Program-made: the position numbers and the translations under genes
Notes under the pieces: model-generated
Database searches by the model: none
The model's input: only the letters and a program-made list of their open reading frames with translations
Told to the model about the DNA's origin: nothing
Part shown: piece by piece, positions 32,401-40,247 of the stretch
How positions within the stretch are numbered: the stretch's first letter is position 1
Layout: each line of letters begins with the position of its first letter
Source: Marivibrio sp040218065
GTDB taxonomy: Bacteria; Pseudomonadota; Alphaproteobacteria; UBA8366; Aestuariispiraceae
Length of the DNA stretch: 64,000 nt
Reading direction: 5' to 3'
Assembly: GCF_040218065.1 (NCBI RefSeq)
Contig: NZ_JAVJQE010000007.1
Location: forward strand, 124,001 to 188,000

Positions 32401-32982
32401 ATGAGCGCCGAGACCAAGCCACAGGACGCGCCCGCCGGCGCGCTCGCCCAAATTCCCGCGCTGGCCGGGATCGACCGCGCCATGGCCCTGGTGGAGCGCG
32501 CGGCGATGGCCGTCGGCGCGCTCGCCATTCTGGCGATGGGCCTGCTGGTCACGGGCTCGGTGATCGGCCGGGCCGTCTTCAACCACGCGATTCCGGACGA
32601 CATCCTGCTCGCGGGGTTGCTCGTGGTCCCGGTCGTCGTGCTGCCGCTCGCCTACATCCAGCGCGCGGACGGCCATATCTGCGTGACCGTCACCACCGAT
32701 TGGCTGCCCGAGCGCGCACGGGCGCTTTTGCGCCTGATCGGCTGCGCGCTCGGCATCGCCTTCTTCGGCGCAATGGGCTGGTTCCTGTTCCAGAAGGTGC
32801 CGGCGGAGTTCGCGCAAGGCCTCTATTACGACGGCCAGCTCGACGTTCCCTACTGGCCGATGAAGGCGGTCTTCGCGGCCGGAATCCTGCTGTTCGTCCT
32901 GCGGCTGGCGCTCTCCATCGCGGCCGAGCTTTTCATCCTGCTCGGGCGCGACGCGCGACCCGCCGCCTCGCAGAGCGAGTGA
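32401..32982 (+). CDS. dctQ: TRAP transporter small membrane subunit (DctQ family)
   Basis: 193-residue protein with four predicted membrane helices (AMAVGALAILAMGLLVTGSVIG; DDILLAGLLVVPVVVLPLAYI; ALLRLIGCALGIAFFGAMGWFLF; AVFAAGILLFVLRLALSIAAELF). DctQ bridges the receptor and the large channel subunit. The cytoplasmic N terminus is ~35 residues. It precedes dctM by seven bases. I use ATG 32401; earlier in-frame sequence lies in the terminator. Confidence 0.88.
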   Translation: MSAETKPQDAPAGALAQIPALAGIDRAMALVERAAMAVGALAILAMGLLVTGSVIGRAVFNHAIPDDILLAGLLVVPVVVLPLAYIQRADGHICVTVTTDWLPERARALLRLIGCALGIAFFGAMGWFLFQKVPAEFAQGLYYDGQLDVPYWPMKAVFAAGILLFVLRLALSIAAELFILLGRDARPAASQSE

Positions 32983-32989
32983 GCCGCCC

Positions 32990-34333
32990 ATGGATCCCGT
33001 CACCATCGGCCTTTTCGCGCTGGCCGCCGTCCTGATTCTTTTGATCCTGCGCACGCCGATCGCGGTCGCGCTGGGCGTGGTCGCGACCGTCGGCATCTTC
33101 CTGATCTTCGCCTGGCGGCCCTATATGCCGTTCAATCCGGACGCCGCCTGGCGGCCGACCTTCTCGCTGCTGGCGAACAGCCCCTACGCCTTCATCACCA
33201 GCTACACGCTCTCCACCGTGCCGCTGTTCATCTTCATGGGGCATCTGGCCTATCAGGCCGGCTTCACCACCGACATCTATCACGCCGCCCGGGTGTGGCT
33301 GACCCGCGTGCCCGGCGGCGTCGCGATGGCGAGCGTGGTCGGGTGCGGCGGCTTCTCCGCGATCACCGGATCGTCCGTCGCCTGCGCCGCCGCGATGGGC
33401 CGCATCGCCATTCCCGAAATGCTGCGCTTCGGCTACGACAAGGCGCTCGCCTCCGGATCGGTCGCGATAGGCGGCACGCTGGGCTCGCTGATACCGCCGT
33501 CGATCCTGTTCATCCTGTTCGGCATCTTCGCCGAGGAATCGATCGCGGAGCTTTTCATCGCCGCCGTGATCCCCGGCCTCTTGTCGCTGTTGGGCTACGT
33601 CGTGGTGATCTTCATCTGGGCCAAGCTGAAGCCGGCGCATGCGCCGACGCCCGAGGAGGATCTGACGCGCGCGGTCCGGCTCGACGCGCTGAAGCGCTGC
33701 TGGGCGATCCTGGTGCTGTTCGCCGTCGTGATCGGCGGCATCTATCTGGGCGTCTTCACGCCGACCGAGGCCGCCGGCGTCGGCGCGATCGCCTGCCTGG
33801 CGCTGGGCCTCGTGCTGCGGCGGCTGAACGGCGCGGGAATCGTCGCCGCGCTCAAGGAAAGCGCCTTCCAGACCTCGATGATCTTCGCGATTGCGATCGG
33901 CGGAAAGCTGTTCGTCAACTTCATGGCGCTGACCGGCATCCCGGCCTATCTGATCGACGTCATCTCCGCCAGCGACGTGGAGATGTGGATGGTGATGGGG
34001 TTGATCGTGCTGCTCTATATCGGGCTGGGGATGTTCCTCGACCCGATCGGGATCATCCTTCTGACGCTGCCGCTCACCCTGCCGATCGTGGAGACTTACG
34101 GGCTCAGCTTCATCTGGTTCGGGGTGATCGTGGTGAAGCTCTTGGAGATCGGCCTCGTCACGCCGCCGATCGGCCTCAACGTCTTCGTCATCAAGTCGAT
34201 CGTAGAAAAACAGGTCAGCCTGGAGGCGATCTTCAAGGGCGTCTCGCTGTTCCTGGCGGCCGACGCGATCGTCCTCGGCTTGCTGCTGGGCTTCCCGGCG
34301 CTTTCGCTCTGGCTGCCCTCCTTGATGGGGTGA
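32990..34333 (+). CDS. dctM: TRAP transporter large membrane subunit (DctM family)
   Basis: 447-residue channel subunit with about 12 membrane segments. Typical DctM stretches are AVALGVVATVGIF, GVAMASVVGCGGFSAITGSSVACAAAMG, SGSVAIGGTLGSLIPPSILFILFG, FTPTEAAGVGAI and GLVTPPIGLNVFVIKSI. It completes the dctPQM set. Its 3' end converges on the iclR gene across a 105-base gap with a UUCG hairpin. Confidence 0.95.
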   Translation: MDPVTIGLFALAAVLILLILRTPIAVALGVVATVGIFLIFAWRPYMPFNPDAAWRPTFSLLANSPYAFITSYTLSTVPLFIFMGHLAYQAGFTTDIYHAARVWLTRVPGGVAMASVVGCGGFSAITGSSVACAAAMGRIAIPEMLRFGYDKALASGSVAIGGTLGSLIPPSILFILFGIFAEESIAELFIAAVIPGLLSLLGYVVVIFIWAKLKPAHAPTPEEDLTRAVRLDALKRCWAILVLFAVVIGGIYLGVFTPTEAAGVGAIACLALGLVLRRLNGAGIVAALKESAFQTSMIFAIAIGGKLFVNFMALTGIPAYLIDVISASDVEMWMVMGLIVLLYIGLGMFLDPIGIILLTLPLTLPIVETYGLSFIWFGVIVVKLLEIGLVTPPIGLNVFVIKSIVEKQVSLEAIFKGVSLFLAADAIVLGLLLGFPALSLWLPSLMG

Positions 34334-34353
34334 GGGACCTTAACCGATCGGTT

Positions 34354-34369
34354 CGGCGCTTCGGCGCCG
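34354..34369. terminator. UUCG hairpin between convergent dctM and iclR
   Basis: CGGCGC-TTCG-GCGCCG forms a six-base stem closed by a stable UUCG tetraloop, 20 bases after the dctM stop. A second dyad (GATCTTCG...CGAAGA) and a C-rich/G-rich repeat follow before the iclR stop. There is no clear T-run; bidirectional termination is inferred from position. Confidence 0.4.
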
Positions 34370-34438
34370 AGGCGATCTTCGCATCGAAGACCGCACCCCC
34401 TCCAAACTCCCCCCCGCGAGGGAGGGGGAAGGCTCAGG

Positions 34439-35206
34439 TCACCCCGCGCGGCGCTCAATCTCCCGACGGGCGGCCAGCAGGTCGCGCAAGAAGCGCGGTT
34501 CGCCGTCGGCGAGGACGTGCGGGCTGAGCCCCGCCATGCTGACGACCGCAACCAGTTTGCCGGCGGCGTTCAGGATCGGGCAGGCCGCGGCCGACAGGCC
34601 CTCGACCACATCGTCGGCGGCCATCGCCCACCCGCGCGCGCGGGTGGTCTCCCGCTCGGCCAGCAGCTGGTCGCGGCTGATCACGGAATGGGGCGTCAGT
34701 TGGGTCAACGGCGCCCGCAGCGCAGCCTCCGCCGCCTCGTCGGAAATATAGGCCAGCATCACCCGCGCGGCCGCGCCGCAGTTCATCGGGATGGCGCCGC
34801 CAATGCGCCACCACTTCACCTCCAGCATCAGATCGTCGTGGAACCGGTCAAGGCAGATCGCCGCGCCGTCGTAAAACATCGACAGGATCGTCGTGGTCTG
34901 GGTCTGACGCGAGAGCTCCTGCAGCACCGGGCCTGCGACGTCGCGCAGATCGCCGCGGTCCGGCACGGCCGAGGCGTAACGCAGCATGGCGAGGCCGAGC
35001 GCGTAGCGCTGGGTCGTCGCGTTGTAGGTGACCAGCTCGTCCTGCATCAGCGTCAGCAGCAGGCGGCGCGTCGTCCCCTTGTCGAGGCCGGCGGCCGCCG
35101 CGACCTCGGTCAAGCTCATATGGGGGCCGTGATCGACGAAGGCGTCGAGGATCGAAACCGCGCGCGAGACGGCGCGCACCGGCGACAGACCGACGGCTGA
35201 GCGCAT
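34439..35206 (-). CDS. IclR-family transcriptional regulator
   Basis: 255-residue regulator. Residues ~10-75 are the winged HTH (RAVSILDAFVDHGPHMSLTEVAAAAGLDKGTTRRLLLTLMQDELV). Residues ~85-250 are the ligand-binding GAF-like domain with PMNCGAAARVMLAY, RGWAMAADDVVEGLSAAACPILNAAGKLVAVVSMAGL. IclR proteins usually govern adjacent catabolic genes, so this should sense the compound handled by dctPQM and the dehydratase-lyase operon. I start at ATG 35204-35206; further upstream the open frame is Arg-rich and not family-like. A 9-bp inverted repeat lies 73 bases upstream. Confidence 0.88.
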   Translation of the reverse strand: MRSAVGLSPVRAVSRAVSILDAFVDHGPHMSLTEVAAAAGLDKGTTRRLLLTLMQDELVTYNATTQRYALGLAMLRYASAVPDRGDLRDVAGPVLQELSRQTQTTTILSMFYDGAAICLDRFHDDLMLEVKWWRIGGAIPMNCGAAARVMLAYISDEAAEAALRAPLTQLTPHSVISRDQLLAERETTRARGWAMAADDVVEGLSAAACPILNAAGKLVAVVSMAGLSPHVLADGEPRFLRDLLAARREIERRAG

Positions 35207-35278
35207 GGTTCGCCTTCTTCTCCCGTGCCTAGCGTCGCGTGCGGAAGGCCGATTTCGGCCGGCGCGCCGGGCGGCGCA

Positions 35279-35303
35279 CGCTGTGACACTATGCGTCACA
35301 GCG
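35279..35303 (-). promoter_or_regulatory. 9-bp inverted repeat upstream of iclR, candidate autoregulatory operator
   Basis: CGCTGTGAC (35279-35287) and GTCACAGCG (35295-35303) are perfectly complementary with a seven-base spacer. The repeat sits between the tetR stop and the iclR start, so it could be an IclR operator or a terminator for tetR; the absence of a T-run favours an operator. Its GTGACA core recurs in the dctP promoter region. Confidence 0.45.
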
Positions 35304-35319
35304 CGAGCGGACAAGAGGG

Positions 35320-35931
35320 TCAATCACCGCGCAGCAGCGGGACCAGATCGAAGGGCGGCCGGTCCGCGGCCGGATCGTCGGGCGCGGCGTCGATCTGACC
35401 GGAGATCAGCAGATGCGCATAGCCGTGGACGCTGGACCAGACGAGCAGGCGCAGCCGGCGATCCTCGGCCGCGTCGGCCGGATCGACGAGATAGGGCCTG
35501 ACCAGAAGGCCCAGCTCCTCATAGGCCGCGCGCCGGACCGCCCGGAACTCGGGGTCGGCGAAATCCAGATCGGCCGCGCCGAACATCAGCTTGAAGGGAC
35601 CCGGATTGGCGCGCGCGAACCGGACGTAAGCGACGCCTGCGGCGCGCAAGGCCGCATCCGGCCGGGCTTCCCCCTCGCGGGAGACGGCGGTTTCGCGGGC
35701 GTGGCCCAGGGCGTCGGCGAAGCGCGCGAAGGCGTCTGCGGCGAGCGCTGTCAGCAACCCGCGCCGGCCGCCGAAATGGTGCGCCGGCGCGGCGTGGCTG
35801 ACGCCTGCGCGGGCGGCGCAGGCGCGCAGGCTCAGCGCCTCCCAGCCGCCCTCGTCCAGCAAAGCGCCGCCGGCGCGGATCAACGCCGCGCGCAGATCGC
35901 CGTGATGATAGTCGGTCTTCCTCTCGCTCAT
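35320..35931 (-). CDS. TetR/AcrR-family transcriptional regulator
   Basis: 203-residue repressor-type protein. The N-terminal HTH is GWEALSLRACAARAGVSHAAPAHHFGGRRGLLTALA. The C-terminal domain (FKLMFGAADLDFADPEF, SVHGYAHLLISG) resembles the WHG-type ligand domain. It is divergent from two membrane-protein genes, and two copies of an operator-like palindrome lie in the 92-base gap, so it probably represses itself and those genes. Confidence 0.87.
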   Translation of the reverse strand: MSERKTDYHHGDLRAALIRAGGALLDEGGWEALSLRACAARAGVSHAAPAHHFGGRRGLLTALAADAFARFADALGHARETAVSREGEARPDAALRAAGVAYVRFARANPGPFKLMFGAADLDFADPEFRAVRRAAYEELGLLVRPYLVDPADAAEDRRLRLLVWSSVHGYAHLLISGQIDAAPDDPAADRPPFDLVPLLRGD

Positions 35932-35942
35932 GGTTTTTCTTT

Positions 35943-35997
35943 ATCTTGACGCCGTCAAGATTTCAAGCTATACCGCCCAACTTGACAGCGTAAAGAT
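35943..35997. promoter_or_regulatory. Two palindromic operators in the tetR/ABA4-like divergent promoter
   Basis: The first is a perfect 8-3-8 palindrome, ATCTTGACGCCGTCAAGAT (35943-35961). The second, CTTGACAGCGTAAAGAT (35981-35997), keeps the same arms with one change (GTAAAG for GTCAAG). They are 38 bases apart centre to centre in the only gap between the TetR gene and its divergent neighbour. The TTGAC of each arm may also serve as a -35 element, giving classic occlusion. Confidence 0.7.
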
Positions 35998-36023
35998 TGA
36001 CTGCGAACCGAGGAGGCACCGCC

Positions 36024-36470
36024 ATGCTGTTCGGACTGACGTGGGAGGGCTGGTTTTCGATCGCGGGATCGCTCGCGATGCTGGGCTGGGCGATCCTGAT
36101 CCTGGCGCCGCGGCGCTGGCCGGCCTTGAACGCCGCGCCCTTCTACCTTCTCCCGGCGCTGTTGAGCGGCGGCTACGCGGTCCTGATCCTGCTCTATTTC
36201 GCGGACGCGCCGGGCGGCTTCGACAGCCTGGCCGGCGTGGCGCGCCTGTTCGAGAGCGAGCCGTTGTTGCTCGCGGGTTGGATCCACTACCTCGCCTTCG
36301 ACCTGTTCGTCGGCGGCTGGATCGCGCGGCGGGCGGACGCGGCCGGGATCAGCCGCGTCGTGCAGGCCCCGATCCTGGCGACGACCTTCATGCTGGGGCC
36401 GATCGGCCTGCTGCTCTATCTGGCGAGCGAGGGGGCCTTGCGCGCCGCGGGGCGGAGGGCGCTCGCATGA
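36024..36470 (+). CDS. ABA4-like membrane protein
   Basis: 148-residue protein with four predicted membrane helices (WFSIAGSLAMLGWAILIL; FYLLPALLSGGYAVLILLYF; GWIHYLAFDLFVGGWIA; ILATTFMLGPIGLLLYLA). The motif GWIHYLAFDLFVGGWIARRA and the ending MLGPIGLLLYL match the ABA4 family, named from a plant protein needed for neoxanthin formation; bacterial members have no settled function. GAGGAGG precedes the ATG. It is the first gene after two TetR operators and overlaps the next gene by ATGA. Confidence 0.75.
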   Translation: MLFGLTWEGWFSIAGSLAMLGWAILILAPRRWPALNAAPFYLLPALLSGGYAVLILLYFADAPGGFDSLAGVARLFESEPLLLAGWIHYLAFDLFVGGWIARRADAAGISRVVQAPILATTFMLGPIGLLLYLASEGALRAAGRRALA

Positions 36471-37336
36471 GCCGCGCCGCCGTCTCCGCCCCCGCCGCCC
36501 GCGCCGCCGACGCCCTCCGCCCAGGCGCCGACCGCCCGGCCGGCCCCGCCCGCCTGCTGGTCCAGGGGGCGCTGCCGATGCTGGCCCTCGTCCCGCTCTG
36601 CCTGATCGCGCTCGCTGCGGACGAGCGGACGCTCAACGGCGTCTCCGTCTGGGCGAAGCCGCTCAAGTTCCAGCTCTCGGTCGCGCTGCATCTGCTGACG
36701 CTGGCCGTGCTGCTGCGCTGCGTCGCGCCGGCCTGGGCCAAGGGCCGCGCGATGCGGCCGCTGGCGCTCGCGCTGGTCGGCGCCGGCCTGTTCGAGATCG
36801 CCTACATCACCGCCAAGGCGGCGGCGGGGGAGGCCTCGCACTTCAATGTCGACGATCCGTTTCACGCCGCGATGTACAGCCTGATGGGCGTCGGCGCGGT
36901 GACGCTTGTCGCGGGCGCGGCCGTGATCGGCTGGCTGATCTTGCGCCGCCCGGCCGACGGCCTTGGCCCCGGCTTGCGCCTGGGCGCCGGCTGGGGGCTG
37001 ATCCTGGGGGCGGGCGCGACGCTGATCGTCGCCGGCTATCTTTCGTCCCAGGGCGGTCACTGGGTCGGCGCGCCGGGAGCGGACGTCCCGCCCACCGACG
37101 CCGGCGGCCGGCCGATCGTCGGCTGGTCGCGTGAGGTCGGCGACCTGCGCGCGCCGCACTTCTTCGCCACGCATATGATGCAAGTCCTGCCGCTCGTCGG
37201 CTGGGCGGCCGACCGCCTCGCGCCGCGCCGCGCCCGCCCGCACATCATCGCGCTCGCCGCCGCAACCGGCCTCGCCCTGGTCGCCGGGACCTTCGCCCAG
37301 GCGTTGGCGGGGGCGCCGTTCCTCGGCCGGCTCTAG
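36467..37336 (+). CDS. Polytopic membrane protein of unknown function
   Basis: 289 residues with about seven predicted membrane segments after a ~30-residue Ala/Arg/Pro-rich N terminus. Recognisable stretches are ALPMLALVPLCLIALAA, NGVSVWAKPLKFQLSVALHLLTLAVLL, RPLALALVGAGLFEIAYITAKAA and DLRAPHFFATHMMQVLPLVGWAADRL. Conserved-looking polar residues inside helices (KPLKFQ, HFFATHMMQ) hint at a redox or transport role, but I do not recognise the family. It starts within the stop of the ABA4-like gene and is thus part of the TetR-controlled pair. Its stop shares the palindrome CTAG (37333-37336) with convergent znuA. Confidence 0.6.
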   Translation: MSRAAVSAPAARAADALRPGADRPAGPARLLVQGALPMLALVPLCLIALAADERTLNGVSVWAKPLKFQLSVALHLLTLAVLLRCVAPAWAKGRAMRPLALALVGAGLFEIAYITAKAAAGEASHFNVDDPFHAAMYSLMGVGAVTLVAGAAVIGWLILRRPADGLGPGLRLGAGWGLILGAGATLIVAGYLSSQGGHWVGAPGADVPPTDAGGRPIVGWSREVGDLRAPHFFATHMMQVLPLVGWAADRLAPRRARPHIIALAAATGLALVAGTFAQALAGAPFLGRL

Positions 37337-38463
37337 CTGCGCGGCGACAAGCAGTCGAGCGCGCTGTCGGCGAGATCGGTCATCAAGGCGGCGTAAAGGC
37401 CGGGGCCGGGTTCGAGCGTCGCGCCGAGGGGGTCGAGGACGCCGGTCGCGGCGCCCGTGCCTTCGGTGACCACCTCGACGATGCGCGGTTCGAACTGCGG
37501 CTCGGAGAAGACGCAGACCGCGCCGGTCTCCTGGATGCGATCGCGGATCGCCTGGACGCGCGCGGCGCCGGGCGCGCGCTCGGGGCTGACCGTGACCGCG
37601 CCGATGGCGGAGAGGCCGAAGCGCCGTTCGAAATACTGATAGGCGTCGTGGAAGACGATGTAGGGCCGCTCCCGCACGGGCGCGAGGCGCTCGGCGAGAT
37701 CGGCCGAGAGCGCGTCGATTTCGCCGGCCGCGGCGTCGGCGTTGGCGCGGTAGCGCGCGGCGTTCGCCGGATCGGCGGCGGCGAGCGTCTCGGCCATCGC
37801 GGCCAGCATCGCCTTGGCGTTCATCGGATCCAGCCAGATATGGGCGTCGACGCCCCCGTGGGCGTGATCGTGCCCGTGGTCGTCATGCCCGTGGTCGTCA
37901 TGCCCGTGGTCGTCATGCCCGTGGTCGTCATGCCCGTGGTCGTCATGCCCGTGGTCGTGCTCCTCGGCCTTGGCGTGATCATGGTCGTGATCGTGACCAT
38001 GGTCGCGCCCGTGCTCGTCATGGCCGTGGTCGTCATGGCCGTGATCGCCGTGGCCGTGCTCGTCGTCATGCGAATGCGGCTCGAAGGCGGGATCGGCGCG
38101 GAAGGTCAGGGTCTCGACCCCCGCGGCCTGCATCAGCGGGGCGCTGCGAGCGTCGGCGGCCAGCGTCTCGCGCGCCTCGACCAGGAATTGCTCCAGGTCC
38201 GGGCCGACCCAGAAGACGACGTCCGCCCCCTGCAGCGCCTGCGCCTGCGACGGGCGCAGGCTGAAGGCGTGGGGCGAGGCCGCGCCCTCGACCAGCAGAG
38301 TCGGCGCGCCGACGCCGTCCATCACCTGCGCGGCGAGCGCGTGCACCGGCTTGATCGAGGCGACGACCTTGGGCGCGTCGGCGCGGGCCGGGTGCGCGGC
38401 GAAAGCGGCGGCGGCGAGCGCGGTCGAAAGCGCGAGCGCGGCGGCGGGGCGGCGGATCGGCAT
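37333..38463 (-). CDS. znuA: Periplasmic zinc-binding protein ZnuA with long His/Asp-rich loop
   Basis: 376-residue metal receptor of the zinc ABC importer. Residues 1-~29 are a signal peptide. Zinc ligands of the cluster A-I fold are visible: His65 in GAASPHAFSLRPS, the His of DAHIWLDP (~208), FHDAYQYF and the late acidic LDPLGA. Residues ~130-202 are a charged loop almost entirely of His, Asp and Gly, much longer than usual, encoded in part by a perfect DNA tandem repeat. Such loops buffer or capture zinc. It is divergent from znuCB-zur across Zur-box-like sites. Confidence 0.93.
   Translation of the reverse strand: MPIRRPAAALALSTALAAAAFAAHPARADAPKVVASIKPVHALAAQVMDGVGAPTLLVEGAASPHAFSLRPSQAQALQGADVVFWVGPDLEQFLVEARETLAADARSAPLMQAAGVETLTFRADPAFEPHSHDDEHGHGDHGHDDHGHDEHGRDHGHDHDHDHAKAEEHDHGHDDHGHDDHGHDDHGHDDHGHDDHGHDHAHGGVDAHIWLDPMNAKAMLAAMAETLAAADPANAARYRANADAAAGEIDALSADLAERLAPVRERPYIVFHDAYQYFERRFGLSAIGAVTVSPERAPGAARVQAIRDRIQETGAVCVFSEPQFEPRIVEVVTEGTGAATGVLDPLGATLEPGPGLYAALMTDLADSALDCLSPRS
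37876..37950 (-). repeat. Five perfect 15-bp tandem repeats in the ZnuA His-rich loop
   Basis: The unit GTGGTCGTCATGCCC occurs five times in a row without change, followed by a partial copy. Read on the minus strand it encodes repeated His-Asp-Asp-His-Gly. Identical copies at base level point to recent slippage or copy-number change, so loop length may vary between strains. It keeps the reading frame because the unit is a multiple of three. Confidence 0.9.
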
Positions 38464-38479
38464 GGCGGCTGGTCTCCCT

Positions 38480-38524
38480 GCAATGTGATAACATCACGTA
38501 TCTTGCGTGATGATATAACGTGTG
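38480..38524. promoter_or_regulatory. Two Zur-box-like sites in the znuA/znuC divergent promoter
   Basis: GCAATGTGATAACATCAC (38480-38497) is an imperfect palindrome with the ATGT-ATAACAT core of zinc-uptake regulator boxes. A second copy, GTGATGATATAACGTGTG (38507-38524), matches it at 10 of 18 positions with a 27-base offset. They fill the 76-base gap between divergent znuA and znuC, and zur is encoded in the same operon. Zinc-loaded Zur would repress both directions. Confidence 0.65.
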
Positions 38525-38539
38525 CCATAGAGCGGCGCA

Positions 38540-39427
38540 ATGGCTGAAGTCACCCCCCTTCCGAGCGCGTCTGGCGCGCCGGCGCGCGGCCCCGCCGGGC
38601 CGGGCGAGAGGCTGGTCGCGCTCTCCGGCGCGGGCGTCTCGCGCGGCGGGCGCTGGCTGGTGCGCGGCGTCGATCTGGAGATCGCGCGCGGCGAGATCGT
38701 CACCCTGATCGGCCCCAACGGCTCCGGCAAGTCGACGACGGCGAAGCTCGCCCTGGGCGTGCTGGGACCGGATGAAGGGGGGGTGACGCTGGGCCGCGGG
38801 GTGCGGGTCGGCTATGTCCCCCAGCGTCTCGCCATAGACTGGACGGTGCCGCTCACGGTGGCGCGGCTGATGCGGCTGACCGCGCCGCTCGGCCGGGACG
38901 AGACGCGCGCCGCGCTGACGCGCACCGGCGTCGCCCATCTGGCGGCGGCGGAGGTGCAGACGCTCTCCGGCGGGGAGTTCCAGCGCGTGCTGCTGGCCCG
39001 CGCCATCGCCCGCAAGCCCGATCTGCTGGTGCTGGACGAGCCGGTGCAGGGCGTCGACTTCACCGGCGAGCTCGCGCTATACGATCTGATCGCCGGCGTC
39101 GCGCAGGAGCTGAACTGCGGCGTGCTGCTGATCTCCCACGATCTGCATGTGGTGATGGCCCAGACCGATCGGGTGATCTGCCTGAACGGGCACATCTGCT
39201 GTCAGGGAACGCCGCACGCGGTGGCGGAAAGCGCGGAGTACCGCCGCTTGTTCGGCCGCCGCGCGGCGGAAGCCTTGGCGGTCTACGAGCACGCCCATGA
39301 CCACACGCACCTGCTGGACGGGCGCGTGCGTCTGGCCGACGGGACGATCGTCGAGAGCTGCGATCACGAGCACGGCGCGAGCGCGCCGCCGGCGGGCCGG
39401 CAGGCCGGGGGCGGCGGCGATGCTTGA
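38540..39427 (+). CDS. znuC: Zinc ABC transporter ATP-binding protein ZnuC
   Basis: 295-residue ATPase. Walker A is GPNGSGKSTT, signature LSGGEFQRVLLARA, Walker B LLVLDEPVQGVD, H-loop ISHDLHVV. The last ~45 residues are rich in His and Cys (YEHAHDHTHLL, ESCDHEHG), a metal-binding tail also seen in other ZnuC proteins. It is the first gene of znuC-znuB-zur and overlaps znuB by eight bases. Confidence 0.95.
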   Translation: MAEVTPLPSASGAPARGPAGPGERLVALSGAGVSRGGRWLVRGVDLEIARGEIVTLIGPNGSGKSTTAKLALGVLGPDEGGVTLGRGVRVGYVPQRLAIDWTVPLTVARLMRLTAPLGRDETRAALTRTGVAHLAAAEVQTLSGGEFQRVLLARAIARKPDLLVLDEPVQGVDFTGELALYDLIAGVAQELNCGVLLISHDLHVVMAQTDRVICLNGHICCQGTPHAVAESAEYRRLFGRRAAEALAVYEHAHDHTHLLDGRVRLADGTIVESCDHEHGASAPPAGRQAGGGGDA

Positions 39428-40247
39428 CGATTTCTTCACCCGCGCGCTGATCGCCGGGATCGGCGTGGCGCTGGTGGCCGGCCCGCTCGGCTGTTTCATC
39501 GTGTGGCGGCGGCTCGCCTATTTCGGGGATACGCTCTCCCATTCGGCGCTGCTGGGCGTCGCGCTGGCGCTGTTGGCGGAGGTCGATCCGATCCTGGGCG
39601 TGTTCGCGGTGTGCGCGCTGACGGCGCTGGCCATGCTGGCGCTGCAGCGCCGCGGCGGGCTGTCGTCGGATTCGATCCTGGGGCTGCTGGCCCATTCGAC
39701 GCTAGCGATCGGGCTCGTCGCGCTGGCCTTCATGACCTGGGTGCGGGTCGATCTGATGGGCTTCCTGTTCGGCGACATCCTGGCGGTCTCGCGCGCCGAT
39801 CTGGTCGCCATTTGGTTGGGCGGCGCGGCTGTGCTGACGGTTCTCGCCTGGATCTGGCGCCCGCTCTTCGCCGCCACCGTCAATCGCGAGCTGGCGGCGG
39901 CCGAAGGCATGGCGCCGGCGCGGGCCGAGCTTCTGTTCATGCTGCTGACGGCAGGGGTCGTGGCGATCGCGCTGAAGCTGGTGGGCGTGCTGCTTATGAC
40001 GGCGCTCCTGATCATCCCGGCGGCGACGGCGCGGCGCTTTGTGCGCGGACCGGAGCAGATGGCGCTGGCCGCCGCGGGGATCGGCTGCCTTGCGGTGACG
40101 GGCGGACTTTACGGCTCGCTCCAGTTCGACGCGCCGTCCGGTCCGGCGATCGTGGTGGCGGCCTTCGCGCTGTTCCTCGTAAGCCTGCTGCCGGTCGCAC
40201 GCGCGGTCCGCCGGCTCGCCGGCCGCAAGGCGGAGGGGGCGGCGTGA
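39420..40247 (+). CDS. znuB: Zinc ABC transporter permease ZnuB
   Basis: 275-residue permease with about eight membrane helices, of the metal-transport ABC-3 family. Typical features are GPLGCFIVWRRLAYFGDTLSHSALLGVAL near the N terminus and VGVLLMTALLIIPAATAR near residue 200. It pairs with ZnuC and ZnuA. The ATG at 39420 lies inside the end of znuC, and its stop overlaps the GTG of zur, so the three are translationally coupled. Confidence 0.95.
   Translation: MLDDFFTRALIAGIGVALVAGPLGCFIVWRRLAYFGDTLSHSALLGVALALLAEVDPILGVFAVCALTALAMLALQRRGGLSSDSILGLLAHSTLAIGLVALAFMTWVRVDLMGFLFGDILAVSRADLVAIWLGGAAVLTVLAWIWRPLFAATVNRELAAAEGMAPARAELLFMLLTAGVVAIALKLVGVLLMTALLIIPAATARRFVRGPEQMALAAAGIGCLAVTGGLYGSLQFDAPSGPAIVVAAFALFLVSLLPVARAVRRLAGRKAEGAA

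Noticed and set aside
37876..37950. CRISPR-like direct repeats
   Set aside because: The 15-bp units are contiguous with no spacers, in frame, and encode the His-rich loop of ZnuA. The same reasoning excludes 48036-48180 in cbiX.
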